Shown here one piece after another: positions 1 through 12,366 of a DNA stretch of 64,000 nucleotides. The DNA is taken from assembly GCF_050003625.1 (NCBI RefSeq), contig NC_134398.1, positions 22,792,622-22,856,621 on the forward strand. Direction: 5' to 3'. Below the pieces are notes generated by a model that worked only from the letters and a program-made list of their open reading frames with translations, did no database searches and had not been told where the DNA came from. Source of the DNA: Haematobia irritans. Lineage: Eukaryota > Arthropoda > Insecta > Diptera > Muscidae. Numbering within the stretch: the first letter of the stretch is position 1; every line of letters begins with the position of its first letter. The translations under genes were made by a program, and so were the position numbers.

Positions 1-462
1 TTGACAAACAAAGAGGTTATACAAATTGTGACAAACTAGACCTTTGATGCGTCTGTCAGTGGCAATTTTCACCAATTTCCTGTCGAGTTAAGATAAAATG
101 TTATATAACTTTTCATGTATTTTATGAATGAGTTCTTCTTAAATTTAAAAACAAGTATTTACGAATACAGTACATTTGGTAAATGTTGGTATATTTTATG
201 GAAAAGTCCAAAAATTTATCAAAATGTACAAATTTATGTAAAAATTCTTCTTTAAATTTTTGAGCGTGTATTTTTATAAAACTTAAATTTGTAAACAAAT
301 AAAATCATTATTTTATAATTTCAATACTCTAGCTGCTGTGAGTATTCATGTTTGGTAGCAATCATGATACCAGTAGTTATTAGTCCCCATTTTTATAAAA
401 ATGAAGCGTAGAAAAATCTATTGAACAGAGTTCAAGAAAAAAATTCCAATTCCTCTATCTAC
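1..462. other. AT-rich DNA, no gene seen
   Basis: This stretch precedes the first repeat element. It is AT-rich with no tandem structure and no reading frame of note. Nothing functional is supported. Confidence 0.5.
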
Positions 463-1378
463 TACACCGAAAGAATTCTCTTCGTTAATTTTACGAAGAA
501 TTCTTCATTAACTATTCTTCCTGAATTCTTCATTAAAATAACGAAATTTTCATTCATTTTCGTAAATTTTACGAAGAACATTTTACGAATATACGAAACT
601 TCTACGAAACATTCTACATTAACTTTTCTTCGTAAAAAGTTCGTACTTTTAACGAAACTTTCTTCACATTTCATGAATTTTGTGAAGAAGTTTTTACGAA
701 TATTTTACGAAACATTCTGCGTTAAAATTTCTTCATAAAAAGTACGAAACATTTTCTTTGAAATAACGAAGAAGTTTCATTGAAGTTGTAAAATTGCCGT
801 TCGCGGCATTAAATTGTCTTTTATAATGTGCTTGAGTGTATTCCTTTATTCTATTTTTTATGCAAGTCTATGCTACTTCTCATTTGGGTGATAGCGCGCT
901 ATGAATAAAAGTGAAGCAATAAAACTAAAAATTATTCAAAAACTTAAGATGTAAAGTAGTGATGTCATTTTTCACACTTGCAACTACAACCAAGTGCACT
1001 TTCGACTATATTTTTTTTTTTTATAAAAGTTCGAACATTTTTCAGAAAAAAGTACGAAAGTTTTTCATAAAAAGTACGAACATTTCTCATAAAAACTATG
1101 AAAATTTTTCATAAAAAGTACGAAACATTTTCATAAAAAGAACGAATTTGTTTCATAAAAAGTACGAAGATTTTTCATAAAAAGTACGAAAATTCTTCAT
1201 AAAAAGTACGAATTTTTTTCATACAAACTACGAAAATTTTGGAAGAACTTTTCTTCGTAAAAAGTACGAAATATTTCGTACTTTTAATGAAAAGTTTCTT
1301 TGGTTGTAAAACAATGACAAATTTCGTACTTTTAACGAAATTTTTCGTTCTTTTTACGAAGAAAATTCTTTCGGTGTA
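463..1378. mobile_element. fold-back-like element with TACACCGAAAGAATT ends
   Basis: The left end reads TACACCGAAAGAATTC and continues CTTCGT. The right end, at 1355-1378, is its reverse complement (GAAGAAAATTCTTTCGGTGTA). Both arms are packed with short ACGAA/TTCGT motifs derived from a TTCATAAAAAGTACGAA unit, in opposite orientations, so single strands could fold back over several hundred bases. The centre (about 780-1010) is unrelated single-copy-like DNA with no coding capacity. I see no clear target duplication (flanks CTAC and CCGTG). It looks like a non-autonomous fold-back element, and the family is not recognised. Short open frames in the arms are low-complexity artefacts. Confidence 0.65.
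1042..1240 (+). repeat. 22-bp tandem array
   Basis: The motif CATAAAAAGTACGAA, or a close variant, begins at 1066, 1088, 1110, 1132, 1154, 1176, 1198 and 1220, which is an exact 22-bp period. The unit is roughly TTTTTCATAAAAAGTACGAAAA. It forms most of the right arm of the enclosing fold-back element, and inverted versions occur at 1250-1370 and 460-780. Confidence 0.85.
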
Positions 1379-2403
1379 CCGTGTACAGATATTCGTTTTT
1401 TTTTATTATTCTCCTTCATATGGGGTGTTTAACAGAATCATATCATAAGTTTCACATTTCCGTTGTCAAAAAAAAGGGAAACCCAAAGAACCCCCCAATG
1501 CTTTTCATACCGAGTCGATGAAAAACAACAATGATGACTATAGTGGTCATATAACGCCATTTTCATGTTTCAACAATGCCAAGCAATACTGGTCAACGAT
1601 ACATTTTCACATTAAATGGGGTAAAGCGAAAACAGAGATTTTTTCAAAGTCCCCCTTTTTGTCCTTTTTTTGTTGGTGATAAAATCGAAATTTTTCTAGT
1701 ACGTATAAAGAACAATAGTCTATGGGTGGGTAACTCCTATGCCCCTGTATGTGTTTTTGTGTGTCTGGATGTGTGTGTGCGAAGCCGAAAAGGAGCAAAA
1801 ATATTGTGGTCAATCGCCTTGCGTTAATAACCGAAATAAACTCAATATGTTCAAAAATAAATTACCAATGAAACAACATTTCGGTTGTTGGAGTTATTGA
1901 ATGAAGAAAGTCAAATGCTGGGTGGGGGGTAGGCGTTTCGACGACTTAAATATTGCACGTAGCATGGCCATAAATAAACAACATAAGGATTTCAGTTAGC
2001 AATCCTACAAAGGACATTGTAAAATTACCAATGAGTTAGTGTTTACAAAGGCGTGTGTGTGCTCTTTTGTATGGGTGGATGCGTTTGTGTGTGTATGTGT
2101 GCGACTGTCTCTCTATCGCAGCAAGGATAACATAATTGATTGGAGTAATTGACCATTTATTCTGGGTTAACCAGCATATTTGAATTATGAATTAGTTAAG
2201 GATATTATTCAATTAAATCAAACATTGTCACAACAATATGTGCCCTTTACGAATTGCCAAAACAGGCGAAACAAATGAAATATGACTTATAATTCTTAGG
2301 ATTTGTGATGATGTTGAGAATTTACAAACTACATATGTGTGGAATATAAAATATGATTGCCTTAACACCCCAAAATGATTTTTAATGAACTTTTGTGGAC
2401 TAC
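1379..2403. other. single-copy-like DNA with GT-rich stretches
   Basis: No repeat family or gene is recognised. GT-rich stretches lie near 1746-1782 and 2050-2105. A weak open frame at 1576-1827 has no recognisable domain and I do not treat it as a gene. Confidence 0.45.
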
Positions 2404-2700
2404 TATATACAACAAAATTTCTATAAAAAAAATTTATCAAAATTTTATTTCTATAGAAAATTTTATTTCTATAACAAAATTGTGTAAAAATTTTATTTCT
2501 ATATACAATTTTGTCAAAATTGTATTTCGATAAAAAATGTTGTCAAAATTTTTTTTATAAAAAATGCTGTCAAAATTTTATTTCTATACAAAATTTTGTC
2601 AACATTTTATTGTTTTAGAAAAATTTTTCAAGATTTTTTTTATTTCTATATAAAATTTCGTCACAATTTTATTTCTATAAAATATTTTTCACAAGTTTTT
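2404..2700 (-). repeat. 29-bp satellite block, '-' orientation
   Basis: Degenerate units of GTCAAAATTTTATTTCTATA run up to the boundary with the branch A element at 2701. The same orientation resumes at 3891, so the branch A element appears inserted in one longer array. Confidence 0.8.
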
Positions 2701-3890
2701 ATACCCTCCACCATAGGATGGGGGTATATTAACTTTGTCATTCCGTTTGTAACACATCGAAATATTGCTCTAAGACCCCATAAAGTATATATATTCTGGG
2801 TCGTGGTGAAATTCTGAGTCGATCTAAGCATGTCCGTCCGTCCGTCCGTCTGTCCGTCTGTCCGGCTGTCCGTCCGTCTGTGGAAATCACGCTAACTTCC
2901 GAACGAAACTAGCTATCGACTTGAAACTTGGCACAAGTAGTTGTTATTGATGTAGGTCGGATGGTATTGAAAATGGGCCATATCGGCCCACGTTTACGTA
3001 TAGCCCCTATATAAACCGATCCCCAAATTTGGCTTGCGGAGCCTTCCGGAGCAGCAAAATTCATCCGATCCGGTTGAAATTTGGTACGTGGTCTAAGTAT
3101 ACGGTCTCTAACAACCATGCAAAAATTGGTCCATATCGGTCCATAATTATATATAGCCCCCATATAAACCGATCCCGAGATTTGACCTCCGGAGCCTCTT
3201 GGAGGGGCAAAATTCATCCGATCCGGTTGAAATTTAGTACCTGATGTTAGTATACGGTCTCTAACAACCATGCAAAAATTGGTCCATATCGGTCCATAAA
3301 TATATATAGCTCTCATATAAACCGATCCCCAGATTTGACCTCCGGGGCCTCTTGGAGGAGCAAACTTCATCCTACCCGATTGAAATTTGGTACGTGGTGT
3401 TAGTATATGGTCTTTAACAACCATGCAAAAACTGGTCCATATCGGTCCATAATTATATATAGCTCCCATATAAACCGATCCCCAGATTTGACCTCCGGAG
3501 ACTCTTGGAGGGGCAAAATTCATCCGATCCGTTTGAAATTGGGTACCTGATGTTAGTATATGGTCTCTAACAAGCATGCAAAAATTGGTCCATATCGGTC
3601 CATAATTATATATAGCTCCCATATAAACCGATCCCCAGATTTGAACTCTGGAGCCTCTTGGAGGGGCAAAATTCATCCGATCCAATTGAAATTTAGTACG
3701 TGGTGTAAGTATATGGTCTCTAACAACCATGCAAAAATTGGTCCATATCGGTCCATAATTATATATAGCTCCCATATAAACCGATCCCCAGATTTGACCT
3801 CCGGAGCCTATTGGAGGAGCAAAAGTCATCCGATGCGGTTGAAATTTGGTACATTTCGTTAGTATATGGCCTCTAACAGCCATGTAAAAA
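2701..3890 (-). mobile_element. branch A element with 153-bp tandem units
   Basis: The element starts with a hairpin-like ATACCCTCCACC...GGGGGTAT, then TTAACTTTGTCATTCCG, a GTCCGTCC/CTGTCC simple stretch (2831-2882), and six 153-bp units. It lies inside a 29-bp array that continues on both sides, so it inserted later or was co-amplified. A 338-codon open frame crosses it on the minus strand (3925 to 2909) and encodes a repeated 51-residue unit with the core YMGAIYNYGPIWTNFCMVV. I read it as a non-coding dispersed repeat whose frame stays open because the period is divisible by three. A repeat-protein origin cannot be excluded from this window. A second copy is at 32857-34341. Confidence 0.8.
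3061..3890 (-). repeat. six 153-bp tandem units
   Basis: The anchor TCATCCGATCC (with variants) begins at 3061, 3214, 3367, 3520, 3673 and 3826, each exactly 153 bp apart. Each unit also carries GGTCCATATCGGTCCATAAT and TATAAACCGATCC. Confidence 0.92.
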
Positions 3891-4590
3891 TTGACAAATT
3901 TTATTACTATAGAAAGTTTTGTCAAAATTTCATTTCTATAGAAAGTTTTGTAAAAAGTTTATTTCTATAGCAATGTTTGTCAACATTTTATTTCCATAGA
4001 AAATTTTGTCAAAATTTTATTTCTATAGAAAATTTTGTAAAAAATTTATTTCTGTAGAAAATTTTGTCAACATTTTATTTCTATAGACAATTTTGTCAAC
4101 ATTTTATTTCTATAGAACATTTTGTCAACATTTTATTTCTATAGAAAATTTTGTCAACATTTTATTTCTATAGAAAATTTTGTCAAAATTTTATTGCTAT
4201 AGAAAATTTTGTCAACATTTTACTTCCATAGAAAATTTTGTCAACATTTTATTTCCATAGAAAAATTTGTCAAAATTTTATTTCTATAGAAAATTTTGTC
4301 AAAATTTTATTTCTATAAAAAAATTTCTCTAAAAATTTATTTCTATAAAAAATTTTGTCAAAATTTTATTCCTATTAAGAAATTTGTCAAAATTTTATTT
4401 CTATACAATATGATTATTTCTTTTATTGTTATACACAATTTTTTCAACATTTTATTTCTATAGAAAATTTTGTCAAAATTTTAGTTCTATAGAAAATTTT
4501 GTCAAAATTTTATTTCTACAGAAAATTTTGTCAAAATTTTATTTCTATAAAAATTTTGTCAAAATTTTATTTCCAAAAATATTTTGTCAA
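3891..4590 (-). repeat. 29-bp satellite block, '-' orientation
   Basis: This is among the cleanest runs. Consecutive units of AAAATTTTGTC plus AAAATTTTATTTCTATAG vary mainly by CAACATTTT and CCATAG substitutions. It ends in a 90-bp sequence that recurs at 6350. Confidence 0.9.
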
Positions 4591-4680
4591 AAATAGCAAC
4601 ACTGAATTATATCCAATGCATTCTATGAATGCATTTTGAGTTAAAAAATAACAACAAATATTTTCCTAAAACTATGCTGC
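4591..4680 (+). repeat. 90-bp duplicated flank, copy 1
   Basis: The sequence runs from AGCAACACTGAATTATATCC through GCATTCTATGAATGCATTTT to CCTAAAACTATGCTG. It is nearly identical to 6352-6442. Each copy follows a '-' array with a similar end (two units with reduced ATTTCC), which suggests that array plus flank was duplicated as a block. Confidence 0.85.
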
Positions 4681-5170
4681 TAAAATTTTATTTCTATAAC
4701 AAAATTATGTCAAAATTTTATTTCTATATACAATCTTGTCACAATTATATTTCTATAAAAAATGTTGTCTAAATTTTATCTCTATAAAATTTTTGTCAAA
4801 AGTTTATTTCTATAGAAAATTTTGCCAACATTTTATTGTTTTAGAAAATGTTGTCAAGATTTTATTTCTATAAAAATTTTTTTTAAAATTTTTATTTTTA
4901 TATAAAATTTAGTCACAATTTTATTTCTATAAAAAAATTTATTTCTACACACAATGTTTATTTCTTTTATTGCTATAGAGAAATGTTTGTTAAAATTATA
5001 TTTCTATAAAAACTTTTTTATTTGTTTAGAAAATTTTATTTCTATAAAAAATTTGGCAAAATTTTATTTCTACAGAAAATGTTGTCAAAATTGTATTTCT
5101 GTAGAAAATTTTGTCAAAACTTTATTTTTATAGAAAATTTTGTCAAAATTTTATTTCTATAAAAAATTTC
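4681..5170 (-). repeat. 29-bp satellite block, '-' orientation
   Basis: Diverged units continue to the left end of the TIR element at 5171. Confidence 0.85.
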
Positions 5171-5662
5171 TAATTATACAATTATTTTTCGAGCTTTATG
5201 GACAGATATAGATTAAGGAACATGGTTAATAGAGCCATTGAAAAGAAAACGCCAGATACCAATCTATACACGCCTGGACTGTACATGTTTCGGTTCGGGC
5301 GAATGAACCTTTCCACAGCCTTTAGTATAGATCTGGCTGGGAGAGATAACTCAATTTTGGGCCCTTTATGCTAACTCCTTATGGAGAAAACATTTGGGAA
5401 ATTTCCTCTTACAAATTGAATCATCTTTTCTCCCACTGTACATCATCTTTTCATATAACTTACGAGTCCCTTAATCTTATTTTTATTTCGTTTTGTTACA
5501 TAGTAATACAACAACACGAAATTTATTTTTAGAAAGCTAATTTGTTAGAATTCACCTAAGTGGTGAACAGTCGAACAATGCTTTTTTCTTTTCACTGGCT
5601 CTATTGACCATGTTCCTTAATCAATATCTGTCCATAAAGCTCTAAAAATAATTGTATAATTA
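5171..5662. mobile_element. MITE with about 80-bp inverted repeats
   Basis: The left arm (5173-5250) begins ATTATACAATTATTTTTCGA and includes GGACAGATATAGATTAAGG. The right arm (5586-5660) is its reverse complement with a few mismatches. The element is flanked by TA on both sides, consistent with a TA target duplication as in Tc1/mariner-like elements. The 330-bp interior has no coding capacity. A copy of the left arm recurs at 63904-64000 at the other end of the window. It is inserted within a 29-bp array. Confidence 0.8.
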
Positions 5663-6349
5663 GATATAATACATTTGGACGTCAATTGCCTGTTTCGGTA
5701 TCAGGCTAACATGTAATATAATATAAAAAATTTCTCTAAAAATTTATTTCTATAAAAAATGTTGTCAAAATTTTATTTCTATACAATATTTTTATTTGTT
5801 TTATTGCTATACAAAACTTTTTCACAATTGTATTTCTATAGGAAATGTTTTCAAAATTTTATTTCTAAAGAAAAATTTTTCAACATTTTATTTCTATAGA
5901 AAATTTTGTCAACATTGTTTTCTATTAAAAATTCTGGCAAAATTTTATTTCTATAAAAAATTTTGTCAAAATTTTATTTCTATATAAAATTTTTGTCAAA
6001 ATTATATTTCTATAAAAACTTTTTTATTTCTGCAGAAAATTTTATTTCGTTTAAAAGAAAATTTCGTCAAAATTTTATTTTTAAAATTTTATGAAAATTT
6101 TATTTCTATAGAACATTCTATCAAAATTTTATTTCTATAAAAAATTTTGTCAAAATTTTATTTCTATATAAATTTTTTTTTTCAGAATTTTATTTCTATA
6201 GAAAATTCGAATTAGAATAGAAAATTTTATTTCTATAGAAAATTCGAATTAGAATAGAAAATTTTGTCAAAATTTTATTTCTATAGAAAATTTTGTCAAA
6301 ATTTTATTTCCATAAACATTTTGTCAAAATTTTATTTCCATAAAAATTT
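5663..6349 (-). repeat. short spacer and 29-bp satellite block, '-' orientation
   Basis: About 65 bp of unrelated sequence (5663-5727) precedes degenerate '-' units. The block includes a local tandem duplication of GAAAATTCGAATTAGAATAG near 6199-6259. Confidence 0.8.
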
Positions 6350-6442
6350 CGTCAAAAATAACAACACTGAATTATATCCAATGCATTCTATGGATGCATT
6401 TTGAGTTAAACAATAACAACAAATATTTTCCTAAAACTATGC
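6350..6442 (+). repeat. 90-bp duplicated flank, copy 2
   Basis: This is a near-identical partner of 4591-4680, with the core CCAATGCATTCTATGGATGC. Here the sequence continues into single-copy-like DNA, so this is probably the original boundary of the array. Confidence 0.85.
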
Positions 6443-7811
6443 TACACTTTAATACATGTGCATCATAACAATTATCACCTTCAAAACACAACACAATGAA
6501 CAACAGCTCCCAACATAAATAAGCTTCTGGCATCCTTTAACACAAACAGTAAAACAAACACATTTATTTACAAAATGTTATTATTTCCAAAAGTTAGATC
6601 CATAAAAAAACAAACGGCCACAATGAACATATAAAAATATTTTATTTAATTAAAAATCAACCTATGAACAAGAAAGTCAAGCGCAAACAAATGGAGCATA
6701 TGAAAGATACATTAAATGACTCCAGACTAAAAGGGGATGGGAATGGCTAAATGATGAAAGCAAGAAGTAAAACAGAAATAAAAAGAAAACTCAGCCTTCG
6801 TCGTCGTCAGCAATATTTTCCGTTCAGTGAATTAAAACTCATTGGGAAATTGGAGCGTAAATAAATAACAGCTTGCTGGTAAAAAGAAAGTTTAAAACGA
6901 TACGGAAAGATGCACTTGTCATAGGCCACACCAGGGCACAACAAAATCTACGGAATAGGTATTTCAAGAAGAAGAATAAAAACGATACTTAATGATGACG
7001 ATGCAAGGCAACGCCTCGTCCTTGTCCAGAGGCACCAACAAGACTTGATGGCAAATTGTGTAGATATAAATAAATATGCAAAACACATACTGAGATACCT
7101 ACATAAGCATTGCGTGTCACTAGCATAAGAGCAAGAGAAACAAATTTGTATGTATTGCCTACTTTAGAGAGCTTAATGTTAAGATATTTTGAAGTATACT
7201 TTAAATTGTCATTGATTTAATGCCAGAGTATAGTCAAAGTTGATAACCTTGGTATCTTTAAGGGGAATTTGAAGTTTTTGGTTAATATTTTTATTTTTTT
7301 AACAAACTTTTTATAGATTTCACTGCCTTTGAGCGGTGTAGAGTAAGTACTGCTCGCTTGATTAGAGATTGTAATAATGATCAAATTATCGACTTTCCTT
7401 CTAAATTCTTTTTTCTCAAAATTTTGAAATAAATTTTTCTACTTTTTATACACTTTTGAGAAAGACTTTCGAATTTCGATATCTGCTGAAATGTCGAATT
7501 TTTACATAGCAATTTTCTAGATTTTTATAAATAATGGGCATTACGAAGAGTACATCACATTCTTTTGCAATACAAATAAAAGCGGATACCCATTTGTAAG
7601 GCGAGTCACTTAAATCTAAGGACGAAAACTACTTCATTCACAAAAATATACTCCAAAAGTAAAATTAATTCAAAAATATTTCTACTCAAAAATAACAGAA
7701 ATAATTTTTTTATTCAATAATATATTCTATAATCAACCCAAAAAAAAGTGCAAGAAGAAAATTGAGAGATATATATTTATTTGCGTCCTTTTTAACTTAT
7801 ACTTTAAACTT
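6443..7811. other. single-copy-like AT-rich DNA
   Basis: No repeat family, gene or RNA is recognised. The base composition is typical of fly intergenic or intronic DNA. Confidence 0.5.
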
Positions 7812-8094
7812 TAGAAAATTTTTCAAAATTGTAATTTCTATAATTTTCTTTCTGTAGAATAATTTTGTCAAAATTTTATTTCTATAGAAAATGTTGTCAA
7901 AATTTTATTTTTATAGAAAATTTTGTCAATATTTTATTACTAACATACAGAATAATTTTGTCAAAATTTTATTTCTATAGAACAATTTTGTCAATATTTT
8001 ATTTCTATAGAAAATTTTGTCAAAATTTTTATTTTTATAGAATAATTTTGTCAAAATTTTATTTCTGTAGAAAAATTTTGTCAAAATTTGATTT
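7812..8094 (-). repeat. 29-bp satellite block, '-' orientation
   Basis: Units here frequently carry a 30-bp variant with GAATAATTTTGTC. The block is interrupted at 8095 by one arm of the fold-back family. Confidence 0.85.
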
Positions 8095-8213
8095 CATTCG
8101 TTTTGTTTTGTTATTGTTGGTTTATTCTTTAATCATTATTGTTGGTTTTGATCTCAGCTTAAAACCATGCATTGACTAAGCTACAAGTGTAGCTTAACCA
8201 ACAGTGTAGCTTA
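8095..8213 (+). mobile_element. solo arm of fold-back family FB
   Basis: The arm runs from CATTCGTTTTGTTTTG through GATCTCAGCTTAAAACCATG to AGTGTAGCTTAACCAACAG. It matches the left arm at 46853 and the reverse complement of the right arms at 18099 and 54449. Only one arm is present, with no core, inside a 29-bp array. Confidence 0.8.
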
Positions 8214-9600
8214 CCTATAGAAAATGTAGTAAAAATTTGGTCAAAATTTTATTTCTATAGAATTTTTTTCTTCAAAAATTTATTTCTATAGAAAATTTTG
8301 TCAAAATTTTATTTCTATAGAATAATTTTGTCAACATTTTTTTTTTATAGAAAATTTTGTCAAAATTTTATTTCTATAAAATAATTTTGTCAAAATTTTA
8401 TTTCTATAAGAAATTTTGTCAAAATTTTATTTCTATAGAAAATGTTGTCAAAATTTTATTTCTAGAGAATTATTTTGTCAAAAATTTTTTTTTGTATAGA
8501 AAATTTTATTTCTATCGATAATTTTGTCAAAGTTTTATTTCTATAGAATAATTTTGTCAATAGAAAATTTTGTCAAAATTTTATTTCTATAGAAAACTTT
8601 TGTCATCATTTTTATTTCTATAGAATAATTTTGTCAAAATTTTATTTCTGTAGAATAATTTTGTCAAAATGTTATTTCTATAGAAAATGTCAAAATTTTA
8701 TTTCTATAAAAAATTTTGCCAAAATTTTATTTCTATAGAATAATTTTGTCAAAATTTTATTTCTATAGAATTTTTTTCTTGAAAAATTTATTTCTTAGGA
8801 AATTTTATCAAAATTTTATTTCTATAGAATAATTTTGTCAACATTTTTGTTCTATAGAAAATTTTGTCAAAATTTAATTTCTATAAGAAATGGTCAACAT
8901 TTTATTTCTTTAGAAAATTTTGTAAAAATTTTATTTCAATAAGAAATTTTGTCAAAATTTTATTTCTATAGAATAATTTTGTAATCATTTTTATTTCTAT
9001 AGAATAATTTTGTAAAAATTTTATTTCTATAGAACATTTTTGTCAAAATGTTATTTCTGTAAGAAATTTTGTCAACATTTTATTTCTATGGAAAATTTTT
9101 TCAAAATTTTATTTCTATAGAATAATTTTGTCAAAATTTTATTTCAATAAGAAATTTTGTCAAAATTTAATTTCTATAGGAAATTTTATGAAAATTTTAT
9201 TTCTATAGAAAATTTTTGTCATCATTTTTATTTTTATAGAATAATTTTGTCAAAATTTTATTTCTGTAGAATAATTTTGTCAAAATGTTATTTCTATAGA
9301 AAATTTTTGTCATCATTTTTATTTCTATAGAATAATTTTGTCAAAATTTTATTTCTATAGAATAATTTTGTCAAAATTTTATTTCTGTAGAATAATTTTG
9401 TCAAAATGTTATTTCTATAGAAAATTTTATTTCTATAAAAAATTTTACCAAAATTTTATTTCTATAGAATAATTTTGTCAAAATTTTATTTCTATAGAAA
9501 ATTTTGTCAAAATTTTATTTCTATAAAAAATTTTGTTAATATTTTATTTCTATAAAAAATTTTGTCAAAATCCCAAAACTTCAAAAAAATTTTCAAAATT
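8214..9600 (-). repeat. 29-bp satellite block, '-' orientation
   Basis: This long array mixes 29-bp units with the AATAATTTTGTC variant. Local higher-order duplications are visible (for example the pattern around 8590-8660 recurs near 9200-9330). The right end (9567-9600) has CCCAAAACTTCAA, possibly a decayed head. Confidence 0.9.
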
Positions 9601-9628
9601 TTAATTTTCTCAAATTTATTTTTATGTT

Positions 9629-10377
9629 TATACCCTTCACCACTACTGTTGTACAGGGTATAATAAGTTTGTGCATTTGTATGTAACGCCAAGAAGGAAA
9701 AGTCTGAGAATTAAATTCTGAGTCGATTTAGCGATGTCCGTCTGTCTGTCTGTCCGTCCATCTGTCTGTCTGTTCATGTATTTTTGTGTGCAAAATACAG
9801 GTCGCAGTTCATGCCAAACTTGAGGACTAACGGCTCAAGTTAGATATAGGGTGGTTTTTTGGGACAGGGATAATCGCTATTGATTTTGGAAAAAATCGGT
9901 TCAGATTTAGATATAGCTGCCATATATATTTATCCCCGATGTGGTCATAGTTGGCGTGTTTATCAACCGATTTTCTTCAAATTCCAAATATAGTTGAAAT
10001 CGGTTCAGATTTAGCTATAGCTCCCATATATATATTTCGTCCGATTTGAACTTATATGACCTCAAAAGCCAGAGTATTGCCCTGACATGCTTTAAGAACA
10101 AGGAGTGCGTTTAATAGTATATTTAATTGTGCCAAATTTGGTTGAAATCGGTTCAGATTTAGATATAGCTCCCATATACATCTTTCGCCCGATTTACACT
10201 CATATGACCACGGAGGCCAAAGTTATACTCCCAATTACGTGAAATTTCGAACTATGCATGTCAAATTTGGTCAAATATTTGAAGGAGTTCAGATGGTAAC
10301 ACACATTTTGGTGTACATAGGGGTGGAGGGTATAATATAATCGGCCCCGCCCGACTTTGGACTTTCCTTACTTGTTT
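9629..10377 (-). mobile_element. branch B element, reverse orientation
   Basis: It begins TACCCTTCACCACTACTG...CAGGGTATA and has GTCTGTCTGTCTGTCC. It ends with the reverse complement of the B head (CGGCCCCGCCCGACTTTGG then CTTTCCTTACTTG). Three TATAGCTCCCATATAT-type motifs (9912, 10016, 10161) mark shortened units. The sequence at 9661-9695 preserves the uninterrupted form of the site where a MITE sits in the copy at 12691-15109. Confidence 0.85.
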
Positions 10378-11173
10378 TGTTTTTGTTTTAGTTCAAAAAC
10401 CAGCTTCAAAACCTACAAAATTTTACAAATTTAAAGAAATAATTAACAAAGTGCGAATTTTCATTTGTACATAATTTTTTCCCGTTTTTTAGTGCATTTG
10501 ACTAAAGAAAAAAATAACGGTAACTCTCCAAACATAATAATTCTATTAACTAAAATAAAGATAAATTGGCTTTAGAATAATATAAGGAAAAATATATTTA
10601 CTTTCAAGACGTATGTATGTGTTTAAAGGAGTTGCTCAACATGTCATAATTTTCATAACGAAAGAAGCTAAATTAATTAACTTTTATTAAATTTTCTTTA
10701 TTTTAAAAAAAATTTTAAGAAAATTCTCCTTACTACAAACATATATTAACATTTTAACCGAGATATACAAATTTCAAAGATTCGAGTCCTAAAATTTAAC
10801 GAAGGTTAGCTAAGTTTATGAATTTTTAATTAAATTTTCTTTTATTAAAAATTTCATTATTTGAATGAAATTTTTCTTTAATATTGTGTAAATAAGGAGG
10901 CCATAAATTTAGATTGCATAATCGTTTATATTAGATCCCTATATTTTTTTACACAAAACCATTTCTTTTTTTTTGCAATGGAGTTGTTTTTATCCGCAAG
11001 ACCCAATTTTTTGAAAGTATCTTTAGCTTTAAGTTTCATTTAATTTTGGCACATTAATAAATACGAAAATCATTATTCTTAAATTAAAGCACATTCTTTT
11101 TGTTTCATACAAAACAAACAACAACAAAAAAACGATAATAAAAACATGAATCCACTCACATTAATATAAACAT

Positions 11174-11195
11174 TTGTGTGTGTGTGTGTGTGTGT
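11174..11195 (+). repeat. (GT)n microsatellite
   Basis: An uninterrupted run of about eleven GT dinucleotides. Confidence 0.9.
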
Positions 11196-12134
11196 GGGTA
11201 TGTGTTCTAAACAAAACTTAAACAGGATAATCAACATAAAATACCGCAACATAATTTCCTTAGACAAGAGTGAATGAATCCTGCATAATGTTTGTTATTT
11301 TTTTATTGTTTCTTTGTTTGTATCCCTTGGACGTATAAAATCTCTTACTTTAGGAGGGATGAAAGGTTGTCCAAGGACGAAGTATGAGTATGTAAAGAAA
11401 AAAACACTAACATAACACAAGCATTTTTGTATGTTTGCTGGATGCTTTTTCCCTCCATGGGGGTCTAGAAGAGTACTTTGTGTTCTCATTTACGATGCTA
11501 CAGCTTCACATATCCTTATTGTGTTTATTATGTTGTTGAGCTATGCATACACACACGCAGAAATATGTATGTATGGGCATGTGTGTTTGTAAATGGTATT
11601 TATTTTACAGGACTCCAGGTAACTCTTCGTGTAAAACCAAGGTATAAGGCTTGGGCTTCATATCTATGTTCACCTCTATGAGTACTTAAGGGAAGCCCAG
11701 GATTTTTACAGGCACCATAGAAACAAAAACTTGACCCATATTTTACAGCCTCATTAGATACTCCCGCAACAATAAAACAGAGAGGCTGAGAGAGTGTATG
11801 AGAGGGAGAGCGAGAGAGTTTAATACAACTGGGGGAACTAAGAGCAACAATACAAGAACCACGGTGAAACAATGGTGGTAGTAACATAAATACAATAACG
11901 CCTTTCCATGGTTCCATAATAATAATAACACAATAATTATAGCGCCAATTCCTAGGCCGTCTAGTAGTCCAAATACCAGCAATAGGTCTTTTTGTTGTTA
12001 TGTGTACGTGTGTGTGTAGTTATATGTGATAAATTCACTTTGCAAATGAAATTCAATGGGAGCAAAGAAACAAATGGAAAATAATATATGAGACAAATTA
12101 AGTGAAAATTAACACCAAAGCTTAACAGGAAGGA

Positions 12135-12215
12135 CATCACACACACTCAATCCCATTTATATCAACACACGCACACATATCTACATACACACACACCCAA
12201 ATACACATACACATC
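12135..12215 (+). repeat. CA-rich microsatellite cluster
   Basis: Several short ACACAC runs are separated by a few bases. Confidence 0.75.
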
Positions 12216-12366
12216 AATGTAATATATGAATGCATTGGTGTTCAACCGTATAAAACCGAAAAAGAGGCACTTGTAGAGGAGCACATCTGGCGTTGCATAG
12301 TAACATCAAGAAGTTTTTGCGTTAATTTTGTGTTTTATTGTAAGAAAGGAAAAAATATTTAAACTT

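Larger units (their letters stand above)
10378..12366. other. single-copy-like DNA with microsatellites
   Basis: No gene is supported. Simple repeats occur at 11174-11195 (GT), 11786-11820 (GAGA-rich) and 12135-12215 (CA-rich). Open frames around 11478-11982 on both strands overlap one another and show no recognisable domain. Confidence 0.45.

Noticed and set aside
11600..11982. Overlapping minus-strand frames with serine/leucine-rich peptides
   Set aside because: They overlap one another and plus-strand frames around GAGA and CA simple sequence. No domain is visible.
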